Below, piece by piece: positions 29,903 through 37,859 of a stretch of DNA of 64,000 nucleotides (within the stretch, counting starts at the first letter, position 1; every line of letters begins with the position of its first letter). Position numbers and translations under genes: made by a program. A model generated the notes under the pieces. It saw only the letters and a program-made list of their open reading frames with translations. It was not told where the DNA came from and searched no databases. Source of the stretch: Streptomyces canus (GTDB lineage: Bacteria > Actinomycetota > Actinomycetes > Streptomycetales > Streptomycetaceae); assembly GCF_001514145.1 (NCBI RefSeq), contig NZ_KQ948657.1:654323-718322 (forward strand), written 5' to 3'.

Positions 29903-29965
29903 TTGACGAACCCTCCTCGCGGCCCTAGGTTCCCAAAACATTCGGATTACATATCGAAACATTCG
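29903..29965 (+). promoter_or_regulatory. GH3 gene promoter with two tandem operator-like sites
   Basis: TTGACG (29903-29908), a 17-base spacer and TAGGTT (29926-29931) form a good sigma-70-type promoter. Immediately downstream lie CAAAACATTCG (29935-29945, one mismatch in the left arm) and CGAAACATTCG (29955-29965, exact CGAA-N3-TTCG), about two helical turns apart. Binding there would block transcription start. Confidence 0.65.
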
Positions 29966-30002
29966 TGAAGTCGGCCCGACAGTCGAGCCCGACAGGAGTT
30001 AC

Positions 30003-32315
30003 ATGACCACCGCGCCCTGGCGTGACCCCGCCCTGACCGCCTCCGCCCGCGTCGACGACCTCCTCTCCCGGATGACCCTTCAGGAGAAGACCGCCCAGCT
30101 CTACGGCGTGTGGGTGGGCGCCAGCACGGACGGGGACGGAGTCGCCCCCCTCCAGCGCGAGATGACCGCCGACTACGACTGGGACGAGCTGATCACCCGG
30201 GGCCTGGGCCAGCTCACCCGCCCCTTCGGCACCGCCCCCGTGGACCCGGCGCTGGGCGCGCAGGCACTGGCCCGCGCCCAGCGCCGTATCGCCGCAGCGG
30301 GCCGTTTCGGCATCCCGGCACTGGCCCACGAGGAGTGTCTGGCCGGCTTCACCACCTGGCGGGCCACCGCCTATCCGGTCCCGCTCGCCTGGGGCGCGAG
30401 CTGGGACGCCGAACTGGTCGAGGAGATGGCCGGTGCCATCGGCCGCGACCTGCGTGCGGTCGGTGTCCACCAGGGTCTGGCCCCCGTTCTGGACGTCGTC
30501 CGCGACCCGCGCTGGGGACGGGTCGAGGAGACGATCGGCGAGGACCCGTATCTGGTGGGCACGATCGGCGCCGCGTATGTGCGGGGTCTGGAGTCGGCGG
30601 GGATCGTCGCCACGCTCAAGCACTTCGCCGGGTACGCCTCCTCGGCCGGCGCCCGCAACCTCGCGCCCGTGCGCGCGGGTGTGCGGGAGTTCGCCGACAT
30701 CACCCTGCCGCCCTTCGAGTTCGCCCTGCGCGAGGGCGGGGCCCGCTCGGTGATGGCCGCGTACACCGACACGGACGGCGTCCCGGCCTCCGCCGACCCC
30801 GGTCTGCTGACCGGACTCCTGCGTGAGGAATGGGGGTTCACCGGCACGGTGGTCGCCGACTACTTCGGCGTCGGCTTCCTCCAGACCCAGCACCGGATCG
30901 CCGGCACCGAGGCGGGTGCGGCCCACGCGGCCCTCGCGGCGGGCCTCGACGTCGAACTGCCCACCCTCAAGTGCTACGGCACCCCCCTGATCGAGGCCGT
31001 CCGCGCCGGTGAGATCCCCGAGTCGCTGATCGACCGGGCGGCCCGCCGGGTCCTGCTCCAGAAGTGCGAGCTGGGCCTCCTGGACGAGGACTGGGACCCG
31101 GCACCCACCGAGCGGATCGACCTGGACTCGACGGCGAACCGTGCCCTGGCCCGCCGCCTCGCCGAGGAGTCGGTGGTGCTCCTGGACAACCCGGACGGCC
31201 TGCTCCCGCTGGCCCCCGACACCCGGATCGCGGTCGTCGGCCCCCGCGCCGCCGACGCCCTCGCCATGCTGGGCTGCTACTCCTTCCCCTCCCACGTCCT
31301 CACCCACCATCCCGACGTCCCGATGGGCATCGAGATCCCCACGGTCCTGGAGGCCCTGCGCGCCGAACTCCCGGACGCCAAGGTGACGTTCACCGAGGGC
31401 TGCGGGGTCGACGGGCCGGACACCGCGGGCTTCGAGGAGGCGGTGGCCCGGACGGCGGAGGCGGACGTCTGCGTGGCGGTGCTCGGCGACCGGGCGGGCC
31501 TCTTCGGCCGGGGCACGTCGGGTGAGGGCTGCGATGTGACGGACCTGCGCCTGCCGGGCGTCCAGGGGGAGTTGCTGGACTCACTGGTCGCGACCGGTGT
31601 CCCGGTCGTGCTGGTCCTGCTGACCGGCCGCCCCTACGCGCTCGGCCGCTGGCAGGGCCGGCTCGGCGCGGTCGTCCAGGCGTTCTTCCCCGGCGAGGAG
31701 GGCGGCCCGGCCGTCGCCGGAGTGCTGTCGGGCCGGGTCAACCCCTCGGGCCGCCTCCCGGTGAGCGTCCCGCAGGTGCCCGGCGGCCAGCCGTGGACCT
31801 ACCTGCAGCCGCCGCTGGGCCTCGCGGGCGGGGTCAGCAACCTGGACCCGACCCCGCTGTACGCCTTCGGACACGGGCGCTCCTACACGGAGTTCACGTG
31901 GGAGGACTTCACGGGCGGCGGGGCACGGGAGGAGATCGGCACGGACGGCACTTACGACGTGTCGCTGACCGTGCGCAACGCGGGGGAACGGGCGGGCGCC
32001 GAGGTCGTCCAGCTGTATCTGCACGACCCGGTCGCCTCGGTGACCCGCCCGGACGTCCGCCTGATCGGCTATCGGCGGCTGGAGCTGGAGCCGGGCGAGT
32101 CCCGTCGCGTGACGTTCCGCTTCCACGCCGAACTGTCGGCGTTCACCGACCGCAGGGGCCGCCGCGTCGTCGAACCGGGCGACCTGGAGCTGCGACTGGC
32201 CGCGTCGAGCGCGGAGGTCCGGCACACGGCACTACTGCATCTCACGGGCCCCGAGCGGGAGTTGGGCCCGGACCGCCGACTGCGCTGCGAGACGGAGGTG
32301 TCGCAGACGGACTGA
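30003..32315 (+). CDS. GH3 beta-xylosidase / beta-glucosidase-type enzyme
   Basis: 770 residues, AGGAG before the ATG. No signal peptide, so it is intracellular. The GH3 N-domain contains LAPVLDVVRDPRWGRVEETI, GEDPYLVG and LKHFAGY; the nucleophile should be Asp286 in VVADYFGV. The (alpha/beta)6 C-domain and a C-terminal fibronectin III-like domain (EVVQLYLHDPVASVTRPDVR) are complete. With a xylanase and LacI gene beside it, hydrolysis of imported xylo-oligosaccharides is the best guess. The ABC importer usually encoded with such enzymes is absent here. Confidence 0.92.
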   Translation: MTTAPWRDPALTASARVDDLLSRMTLQEKTAQLYGVWVGASTDGDGVAPLQREMTADYDWDELITRGLGQLTRPFGTAPVDPALGAQALARAQRRIAAAGRFGIPALAHEECLAGFTTWRATAYPVPLAWGASWDAELVEEMAGAIGRDLRAVGVHQGLAPVLDVVRDPRWGRVEETIGEDPYLVGTIGAAYVRGLESAGIVATLKHFAGYASSAGARNLAPVRAGVREFADITLPPFEFALREGGARSVMAAYTDTDGVPASADPGLLTGLLREEWGFTGTVVADYFGVGFLQTQHRIAGTEAGAAHAALAAGLDVELPTLKCYGTPLIEAVRAGEIPESLIDRAARRVLLQKCELGLLDEDWDPAPTERIDLDSTANRALARRLAEESVVLLDNPDGLLPLAPDTRIAVVGPRAADALAMLGCYSFPSHVLTHHPDVPMGIEIPTVLEALRAELPDAKVTFTEGCGVDGPDTAGFEEAVARTAEADVCVAVLGDRAGLFGRGTSGEGCDVTDLRLPGVQGELLDSLVATGVPVVLVLLTGRPYALGRWQGRLGAVVQAFFPGEEGGPAVAGVLSGRVNPSGRLPVSVPQVPGGQPWTYLQPPLGLAGGVSNLDPTPLYAFGHGRSYTEFTWEDFTGGGAREEIGTDGTYDVSLTVRNAGERAGAEVVQLYLHDPVASVTRPDVRLIGYRRLELEPGESRRVTFRFHAELSAFTDRRGRRVVEPGDLELRLAASSAEVRHTALLHLTGPERELGPDRRLRCETEVSQTD

Positions 32316-32562
32316 GCTCAGTCCACGCCCAGCGACTCGAACCGCCACCGATGCACCGGCCGGGCGACCAACCCGCCGTCGGGCTCGGGGAGTTCGGGGA
32401 GCTGGGCGGTCATGGACCGAGTCACCGCAGTCGGGCCCGGACCGTCAGTTGCGTTGCCACATGGACTGAGCTCAGTCCACGCCCAGCGACTCGAACCGCC
32501 ACCGATGCACCGGCCGGGCGACCAACCCGCCGTCAGGCTCGGGGAGTTCGGGGAGCTGGGCG
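32309..32562. repeat. Duplicated junction: 100-base direct repeat of two gene tails
   Basis: 32309-32408 and 32463-32562 are identical except for one base. Each copy holds a plus-strand stop and the minus-strand 3' end of the small ABM-like gene. Copy A therefore encodes an orphan C-terminal fragment (32318-32408) matching residues of the intact gene. Between them, 32431-32469 reads GPDRQLRCHMD-stop in frame, a variant of the GH3 C-terminus GPDRRLRCETEVSQTD. Confidence 0.9.
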
Positions 32563-32729
32563 TCGTGGGCCGCGTCCCACCACGTGACGACCAGGACGCG
32601 GTCCTGTGGCGCCCGGAAGGTCTCGCGCCGCAACGGCCGTAGGGGAAGCTCCTGTCGGCGGGCCCAGGCGAGCAGTTCCTCGCCCCGCCCCTCGGCCGCC
32701 CGGGCCTCCCACATCAGCGTGACCGTCAC
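32472..32729 (-). CDS. Small ABM-like (ferredoxin-like fold) protein
   Basis: 85 residues. The start overlaps the tsaD stop by 4 bases (ATGA), so it is translated with tsaD. The sequence ([34 protein letters not shown]) looks like a dimeric alpha/beta-barrel protein of the antibiotic-biosynthesis-monooxygenase type. Function unknown. Its last 30 codons are duplicated 154 bases downstream. Confidence 0.75.
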   Translation of the reverse strand: MTVTLMWEARAAEGRGEELLAWARRQELPLRPLRRETFRAPQDRVLVVTWWDAAHDAQLPELPEPDGGLVARPVHRWRFESLGVD

Positions 32730-33811
32730 GAGTAGAGGTTCTCCTTGCTGACCTCGTGCACATGGTCGTGGCCCGGCACGTGCGGGTCGGTCACCGGGAG
32801 GGAGGAGTCGGCGGAGAGGTCCCAGCTGGAGGCGGCGCGGTTACGGGCGACCATCTCGGCGCCGAGCGCGGCGACCATGGCGCCGTTGTCCGTGCACAGC
32901 TTGGGGCGCGGCACCCGCAGTCGGATCCCGGCGGCCTCGCAGCGCTCCTGGGCCAGGGCCCGCAGCCGCGAGTTGGCGGCCACACCGCCGCCGATCATCA
33001 GGTGGTCGACCCCCTCGTCCTTGCAGGCCCGCACGGCCTTGCGGGTCAGCACGTCCACGACCGCCTCCTGGAAGGAGGCCGCCACGTCCCGCACCGGCAC
33101 CTCCTCCCCCGCGGCCCGCTTCGCCTCGATCCAGCGGGCGACCGCCGTCTTGAGGCCGGAGAAGGAGAAGTCGTACGCCGGGTCACGCGGCCCGGTCAGA
33201 CCGCGCGGGAACGCGATCGCCGACGGGTCGCCCTCGCGCGCGTACCGGTCGATGACCGGACCGCCGGGGAAGCCGAGGTTCAGCACCCGGGCGATCTTGT
33301 CGAAGGCCTCGCCGGCCGCGTCGTCGATGGTCGCGCCCATCGGCCGGACGTCGGACGTGATGTCGCTCGACAGCAGCAGCGAGGAGTGCCCGCCGGAGAC
33401 GAGCAGCGCCATCGTCGGCTCGGGCAGCGCGCCGTGCTCCAGCTGGTCCACGCAGATGTGGGAGGCGAGGTGGTTGACGCCGTAGAGGGGCTTGCCGAGG
33501 GCGTAGGCGTACGCCTTCGCCGCGGAGACCCCGACGAGCAGCGCGCCGGCGAGACCGGGACCGGCGGTGACGGCGATCCCGTCGAGGTCACGCGCGCTCA
33601 CCCCGGCGTCCTTCAGGGCGCGCTCGATGGTCGGCACCATCGCCTCGAGGTGCGCCCTGCTGGCCACCTCCGGCACCACGCCGCCGAACCGGGCGTGCTC
33701 GTCGACGCTGGACGCGATGGCGTCGGCCAGCAGGGTGGTCCCCCGGACGATGCCGACGCCGGTCTCGTCACAGGAGGTCTCGATGCCCAGGACAAGCGGT
33801 TCGTCAGCCAT
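32726..33811 (-). CDS. tsaD: tRNA N6-adenosine threonylcarbamoyltransferase TsaD
   Basis: 361 residues, full length. Conserved features include [16 protein letters not shown], the metal-binding [31 protein letters not shown] and the nucleotide-site [11 protein letters not shown]. It transfers threonylcarbamoyl to A37 of ANN-decoding tRNAs in complex with TsaB and TsaE. It starts within the last 8 bases of rimI and ends overlapping the ABM-like gene: one tightly packed operon tsaB-rimI-tsaD. Confidence 0.97.
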   Translation of the reverse strand: MADEPLVLGIETSCDETGVGIVRGTTLLADAIASSVDEHARFGGVVPEVASRAHLEAMVPTIERALKDAGVSARDLDGIAVTAGPGLAGALLVGVSAAKAYAYALGKPLYGVNHLASHICVDQLEHGALPEPTMALLVSGGHSSLLLSSDITSDVRPMGATIDDAAGEAFDKIARVLNLGFPGGPVIDRYAREGDPSAIAFPRGLTGPRDPAYDFSFSGLKTAVARWIEAKRAAGEEVPVRDVAASFQEAVVDVLTRKAVRACKDEGVDHLMIGGGVAANSRLRALAQERCEAAGIRLRVPRPKLCTDNGAMVAALGAEMVARNRAASSWDLSADSSLPVTDPHVPGHDHVHEVSKENLYS

Positions 33812-34334
33812 TGATCTCGGTTCCTCGTTCGGATGTCGACACCGCGGCGGAGCCGCCGTCGGATGCTGTGGTCAGTCGCATGACCAGGGCGTCCACATTG
33901 CCCGGCTGGTAGTAGCCGCGGCGGAACCCGATGGCCTCGAAGCCGAAGCGCTCGTAGAGCTTCTGGGCGCGGATGTTGTCGATCCGGCACTCCAGCATCA
34001 CTTCGGCGCACTCGAAGGCGGTCGCGGCCCGCAGCAGCTCGGTCAGCAGCACCGAGCCGAGTCCGGTGCCCCAGTGGTCGCGGGCGACGGCGATCGTCTG
34101 GACGTCGGCCAGCTCGCCGGCGGAGGCGAGTCCGGCGTATCCGACGAGCCGTTCGCCCTCCTCGGCCACCACGTACCGCCGGGTGGCCTCGGGACCGCGG
34201 GAATGCGCGAGTTCGGACCAGAACATGCCCCGGGACCAGGCGTCCTCCGGGAAGAGGTCCTTCTCCAGCTCCAGGACGGAATCGATGTCCCACCACCGCA
34301 TCTCGCGCAGCACAGGAGTCACAGGTGTGGTCAC
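33804..34334 (-). CDS. rimI: RimI-type GNAT N-acetyltransferase
   Basis: 176 residues. GNAT fold with acetyl-CoA motif [19 protein letters not shown] and the RimI-like end [33 protein letters not shown]. It acetylates the N-terminus of ribosomal protein S18 in model bacteria. Start overlaps the tsaB stop by 4 bases (ATGA) and its end overlaps tsaD. Confidence 0.95.
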   Translation of the reverse strand: MTTPVTPVLREMRWWDIDSVLELEKDLFPEDAWSRGMFWSELAHSRGPEATRRYVVAEEGERLVGYAGLASAGELADVQTIAVARDHWGTGLGSVLLTELLRAATAFECAEVMLECRIDNIRAQKLYERFGFEAIGFRRGYYQPGNVDALVMRLTTASDGGSAAVSTSERGTEING

Positions 34335-34987
34335 TTGGGGGTGACCACCTTGTAGTTCTTGGGAACCTGGGCGTCGGGCCGGCGCAGATACAGCGGCCGC
34401 GGCGCGGGCAGTTCCACCCCGGCCCCGATCCGCTCGGCCGCCAGGGAGGCGAGGGCCGCGGCGGAGACGTACTCGGGCTCGCGGGCGTCGGGGAAGGTGT
34501 CGGGGTAGAGCAGCGCCCCGGCGCCGACGGCGGGCAGGCCCTTGACCTGCTCGGCGATGTCGGCGGGCCGGTCGACGGCGGGTTCACCGGTTCGGGTACG
34601 GGAGTTCTCGTACCGCGCCCAGTAGACCTCCTTGCGCCGCGCGTCGGTCGCCACGACGAAGGGCCCCTCGCCGGGGTCGGCCGCGTACGCGAGCCCGTCG
34701 AGGGTGCACATCCCGTGCACGGGGATCCCGAGGGCGAGCCCGAAGGTGTCGGCGGTCATGAGTCCGACGCGCAGCCCGGTGTAGGGCCCGGGCCCGGTTC
34801 CCACGACGATCCCGGTGACCGCGTCCAGCTTCACCCCCGCGTCCGCGAGCACCCGGTCGACGGCCGGCAACAACAGCTCCCCGTGCCGACGCGCGTCCAC
34901 CTGGCTGAACGAGGCGACGACGTCACGCCCGTCATGCAGGGCGACGGTCACGGCGGGGGTGGCGGTATCCAGAGCGAGCAAGAGCAC
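34331..34987 (-). CDS. tsaB: TsaB, threonylcarbamoyladenosine complex dimerisation protein
   Basis: 218 residues. ASKHA-fold N-terminus LLLALDTATPAVTVALHDG, then GIVVGTGPGPYTGLRVGLMT, the TsaB signature. It bridges TsaD and TsaE. First gene of the tsaB-rimI-tsaD operon; its promoter must lie in 34988-35166, shared with the divergent gene at 35167. Confidence 0.96.
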   Translation of the reverse strand: MLLLALDTATPAVTVALHDGRDVVASFSQVDARRHGELLLPAVDRVLADAGVKLDAVTGIVVGTGPGPYTGLRVGLMTADTFGLALGIPVHGMCTLDGLAYAADPGEGPFVVATDARRKEVYWARYENSRTRTGEPAVDRPADIAEQVKGLPAVGAGALLYPDTFPDAREPEYVSAAALASLAAERIGAGVELPAPRPLYLRRPDAQVPKNYKVVTPK

Positions 34988-35166
34988 GCAAACAGCCTAC
35001 GGCTCCGGGAAGCCCGAGGCGGCCGCAGTCCGCACAGGGACGGGCGCGGGGCGGTATCGAGGTGCCGCTCTGGCGCGCGGGCGCGACCGGCCGCAGCGGC
35101 GCCGCACCGGCCCGGCAACCTGCTACCGTCACCACAAATTAGGACTAAATACTCAAGAGGTAACCG

Positions 35167-35727
35167 GTGGCACCCAGCAGCGCAGGCTACGTAACCGCCC
35201 TCACCGCAGCGGCCCTCGCAACGGTCGGCTTCCTCGGCTACCAGGCCTACGCCACGACCCCCGCCCACCTCACCAAGGCCCGCACGAACGGCACCCCCGC
35301 AGTCACCACCCCACAGTCCCCGGGGGGCGGGAGGAACGCCGCGCTCCTGCCGCCGGGCTCCGGCACTGGCGCCCGCGTCGTGTACTCCCTGAGGGGCCAC
35401 CGCGTCTGGCTGGTCGGCCTCGGCGACAAGGTGATCCGCACCTTCGAGGTCACCCCGGGAAACATCGCCCCCGCTCCCGGCGTCTACGCGGTCACCTCCC
35501 GCTCCAACGCCGTGACCGGCTCCGACGGCACCCCCATCGAACACGTGGTCCGCTTCACCGACGTCGACGGCGTGGCAATCGGCTTCAGCGCGGCCGTGCG
35601 GGACGCGGCGCCTGCCGACTCCACCACGACCACCGTGCGCACCGGCGGCATCCGGGAGTCCCGTGCGGACGGCGACGTGATGTGGACCTTCGCGACGATC
35701 GGCGCGACCGTCGCGGTGATCCCCTGA
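35167..35727 (+). CDS. Membrane-anchored L,D-transpeptidase-like protein lacking the catalytic Cys
   Basis: 186 residues, GTG start with AAGAGG upstream. One N-terminal membrane helix or signal anchor (YVTALTAAALATVGFLGYQAYA), a Thr/Pro/Gly linker, then a YkuD-like beta domain: VVYSLRGHRVWLVGLGDKVI, TFEVTPGN, APGVYAVTSRS. The segment VRTGGIRESRADGDVMWTFA aligns with the catalytic SHGCIRMxxxDAxxLW, but the Cys position is Gly161 and the Ser-His pair is Arg-Thr. No catalysis is expected. A wall-binding or regulatory role is a guess. Confidence 0.75.
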   Translation: MAPSSAGYVTALTAAALATVGFLGYQAYATTPAHLTKARTNGTPAVTTPQSPGGGRNAALLPPGSGTGARVVYSLRGHRVWLVGLGDKVIRTFEVTPGNIAPAPGVYAVTSRSNAVTGSDGTPIEHVVRFTDVDGVAIGFSAAVRDAAPADSTTTTVRTGGIRESRADGDVMWTFATIGATVAVIP

Positions 35728-35733
35728 GCCCGC

Positions 35734-35904
35734 TCAGGCCGCTTTCGGACGCTCCGCGGCCGCCCGCACGGTCTCCGGATCGGGCAGCCGCGGCGGTGTC
35801 GAGACGGCTTCGGCCGCCGCACAGGACGCCAGCAGATCGCGCATGGACACGCCGCCGGCGAGTGCGTACGGCTGCGGGCGGGGCCGGTTCTCGGTGGCCG
35901 ACAT
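35734..35904 (-). CDS. 56-residue conserved-looking micro-protein
   Basis: ATG at 35904 is preceded by TTCAGGAGGCGTCC, a full Shine-Dalgarno sequence. The product (MSATENRPRPQPYALAGG, then VSMRDLLASCAAAEAV and a Pro-rich tail) is soluble, with one Cys. A perfect palindrome lies 28 bases upstream. It is convergent with the L,D-transpeptidase-like gene and follows tsaE on the same strand. Function unknown; the ribosome site and codon usage favour a real gene. Confidence 0.65.
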   Translation of the reverse strand: MSATENRPRPQPYALAGGVSMRDLLASCAAAEAVSTPPRLPDPETVRAAAERPKAA

Positions 35905-35931
35905 GGACGCCTCCTGAAGTTCGGGGGCGGC

Positions 35932-35953
35932 GTAGTTAGGTAGACCTAACTAC
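35932..35953. promoter_or_regulatory. Perfect 10-bp inverted repeat, possible metal-regulator box
   Basis: Arms GTAGTTAGGT and ACCTAACTAC flank a 2-base centre. It contains TTAGGT and ACCTAA, the half-sites of the DmdR1/DtxR iron box, but the spacing is shorter than in the 19-bp consensus. It lies just before the micro-gene start, where an operator would be. A different regulator is possible. Confidence 0.6.
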
Positions 35954-36058
35954 GAGCTGGGTACCATGTGACCACGCACAAGACGGCGAACGCAACATCT
36001 TGCCGACGGTTTGTCGGAACGTTCACAGAAAACGTCCGCGGGAGGGTGCGGCGGGCTC

Positions 36059-36571
36059 TCAGGCCGTGAGCACACTGAGGTCGGCCGCGGTCCACCGCTC
36101 CCCGACCGGCGTCAGCGTCACGTGCCGCACCTCGTCGGTCGTGTCACCGACCGCGCGGTGGATCTGCACCTGGAGCCGGTCGTCGGTCAGTTCCTCGACC
36201 TTGCCCTCGCCCCACTCCACGACGATCACCGACTCCGGCAGCGACACGTCGAGATCGAGGTCCTCCATCTCGTCGAGCCCACCGCCCAGGCGGTACGCGT
36301 CGACGTGGACAAGCGGCGGCCCGCCCCCCAGGGACGGATGCACCCGGGCGATCACGAAGGTCGGCGAGGTCACGGCCCCCCGTACCCCGAGCCCCTCGCC
36401 GAGCCCCCGGGTCAGCGTCGTCTTGCCCGCGCCGAGCTCTCCGCTGAGCATCACCAGGTCCCCGGCGCGCAGCAGCTTGGCGAGCTTCAGGCCCAGCTCG
36501 CGCATCTGCTCGGGGGAGGTGACGGTCAGCTCGGTCTCAACCGGGTTGCGCGGTGCTTCCATAACCGCCAA
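36059..36571 (-). CDS. tsaE: TsaE, ATPase of the t6A tRNA modification pathway
   Basis: About 170 residues from a TTG at 36571 with AGGGG upstream; an ATG at 36562 is the alternative. Walker A is SGELGAGKTTLTRGLGEGLG, followed by TSPTFVIARVHP, HVDAYRL and VVEWGEGK. It supports TsaB-TsaD turnover. The 5' end overlaps the alpha/beta hydrolase gene by 35 bases, so it is translationally coupled to it. tsaB lies about 1 kb further on, separated by a micro-gene and an opposite-strand gene. Confidence 0.95.
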   Translation of the reverse strand: MAVMEAPRNPVETELTVTSPEQMRELGLKLAKLLRAGDLVMLSGELGAGKTTLTRGLGEGLGVRGAVTSPTFVIARVHPSLGGGPPLVHVDAYRLGGGLDEMEDLDLDVSLPESVIVVEWGEGKVEELTDDRLQVQIHRAVGDTTDEVRHVTLTPVGERWTAADLSVLTA

Positions 36572-37787
36572 CGGTAGCCCCTGAGGGCACCGCCCCCGCG
36601 CGGGTGAGCAGGTCGGCGAGGCGGTCGGTGACCACTTCCGGGTGCTCCAGCATGACCAGGTGCCCGGCGTCCGGGACCAGCACCAGCTCCGCCTCGGGCA
36701 GCAGGGAGGCGATCGCCTCGCTGTGCTCGCTGGGCGTGACCATGTCCCCCACTCCGGCCAGCACGAGCACCGGCTTGTCCGCGAAGTGGGCGAGGGCGGC
36801 GGTCTTGTCGTGGTTGTCGAACGCCGGGTAGTACTCGGCGACCACGTCGATCGGGGTGCCCTCGATCATCCGCTCGGCGAACCGGACGACGGCCGGGTCG
36901 ACGTCCCGGGACGCGAAGGAGTAGCGCTTGATGATCCCGGCGAACAGGTCGGCGGTGGCCCGCCGTCCCTTCTCCACCAGGTCGGCCCGCTGCCCCAGCG
37001 CCTTGAGGACGCCCGGCAGCACTCGTCGTACGACGTTGACGCCGGCGACGGGCAGCCCGAAGTTGACCTCCCCGAGCCGTCCGGACGACGTGCCGACCAG
37101 GGCCACGGCCACCACCCGGTCGCGGATCAGGTCGGGGTACTGGTCGGCCAGCGCCATGACGGTCATCCCGCCCATGGAGTGTCCGACGAGCACGATCGGC
37201 CCCTCGGGGACGGTCGCGTCGATGACGGCTTTCAGGTCGCGCCCGAGCTGCTCGATGTCGACCGGCACCCCGTCCTGCACCTGCCGCATGCCCCGCCCGG
37301 ACCGCCCGTGGCTGCGCTGGTCCCAGTGCACGGTCCGTACGACGCCCCTGAGCGCCGCGCGCTGGAAGTGCCAGGAGTCCTGGCTGAGGCAGTAGCCGTG
37401 GCTGAAGACGACGGTGACGGGGGCGGGGGCCTTGCGCCCGAACAGCCGGCGCCGGCGCGGCGACAGCGCGGGCACGGCCTCCGGGTCGACGTCGTCGACC
37501 TCGTAGTACAGCTCGGTGCCGTCGTCGGCCTGCGCCTTGCCGGGGGTACCGCGCAGCGAGCCGTACGGCCCGGTCGAGTCGAGGGCGAGCCGCGCCTTCT
37601 GCCGCATCCCGCGCCCGACGGTGAGCCGCTCGACGGCCACACCGGCCGCGGCGCCCGCGGCGATCACGCCTATCGCGGCGCCGGCGATCCCGGTCGCCCG
37701 GCGCCATCCGGCGCCCGCCCCCGTCGCGGAGGCGAGGGCCACCGAAGCGGCGGCGTCGACGACGGCCTCCGCACTGCTCTCGCTCAC
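36537..37787 (-). CDS. Alpha/beta hydrolase with N-terminal membrane segment
   Basis: 416 residues, GTG start with GGAGCGG upstream. Residues about 30-55 are an Ala/Gly-rich hydrophobic helix. The hydrolase fold has HGYCLSQDSW, DQRSHGRS, the nucleophile elbow GHSMGGMT and a catalytic His in VPDAGHLVMLEHPE; Asp follows LVLAGVGDMVTP. Typical of lipase/esterase or epoxide-hydrolase-like proteins always found between alr and tsaE in streptomycetes. Substrate unknown. Confidence 0.93.
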   Translation of the reverse strand: MSESSAEAVVDAAASVALASATGAGAGWRRATGIAGAAIGVIAAGAAAGVAVERLTVGRGMRQKARLALDSTGPYGSLRGTPGKAQADDGTELYYEVDDVDPEAVPALSPRRRRLFGRKAPAPVTVVFSHGYCLSQDSWHFQRAALRGVVRTVHWDQRSHGRSGRGMRQVQDGVPVDIEQLGRDLKAVIDATVPEGPIVLVGHSMGGMTVMALADQYPDLIRDRVVAVALVGTSSGRLGEVNFGLPVAGVNVVRRVLPGVLKALGQRADLVEKGRRATADLFAGIIKRYSFASRDVDPAVVRFAERMIEGTPIDVVAEYYPAFDNHDKTAALAHFADKPVLVLAGVGDMVTPSEHSEAIASLLPEAELVLVPDAGHLVMLEHPEVVTDRLADLLTRAGAVPSGATVGGYGSTAQPG

Positions 37788-37859
37788 GTACCGCTCCTGT
37801 TCGCTGGGTCGGGTGATACCGGTGTGGCGGGACTCGCTGTTCTTGCGCGCACTGTGCGG

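Noticed and set aside
35932..35953. Palindrome as a standard DmdR1 iron box
   Set aside because: Half-sites match but the total spacing is about 5 bases short of the 19-bp consensus, so I kept it only as an unassigned operator.
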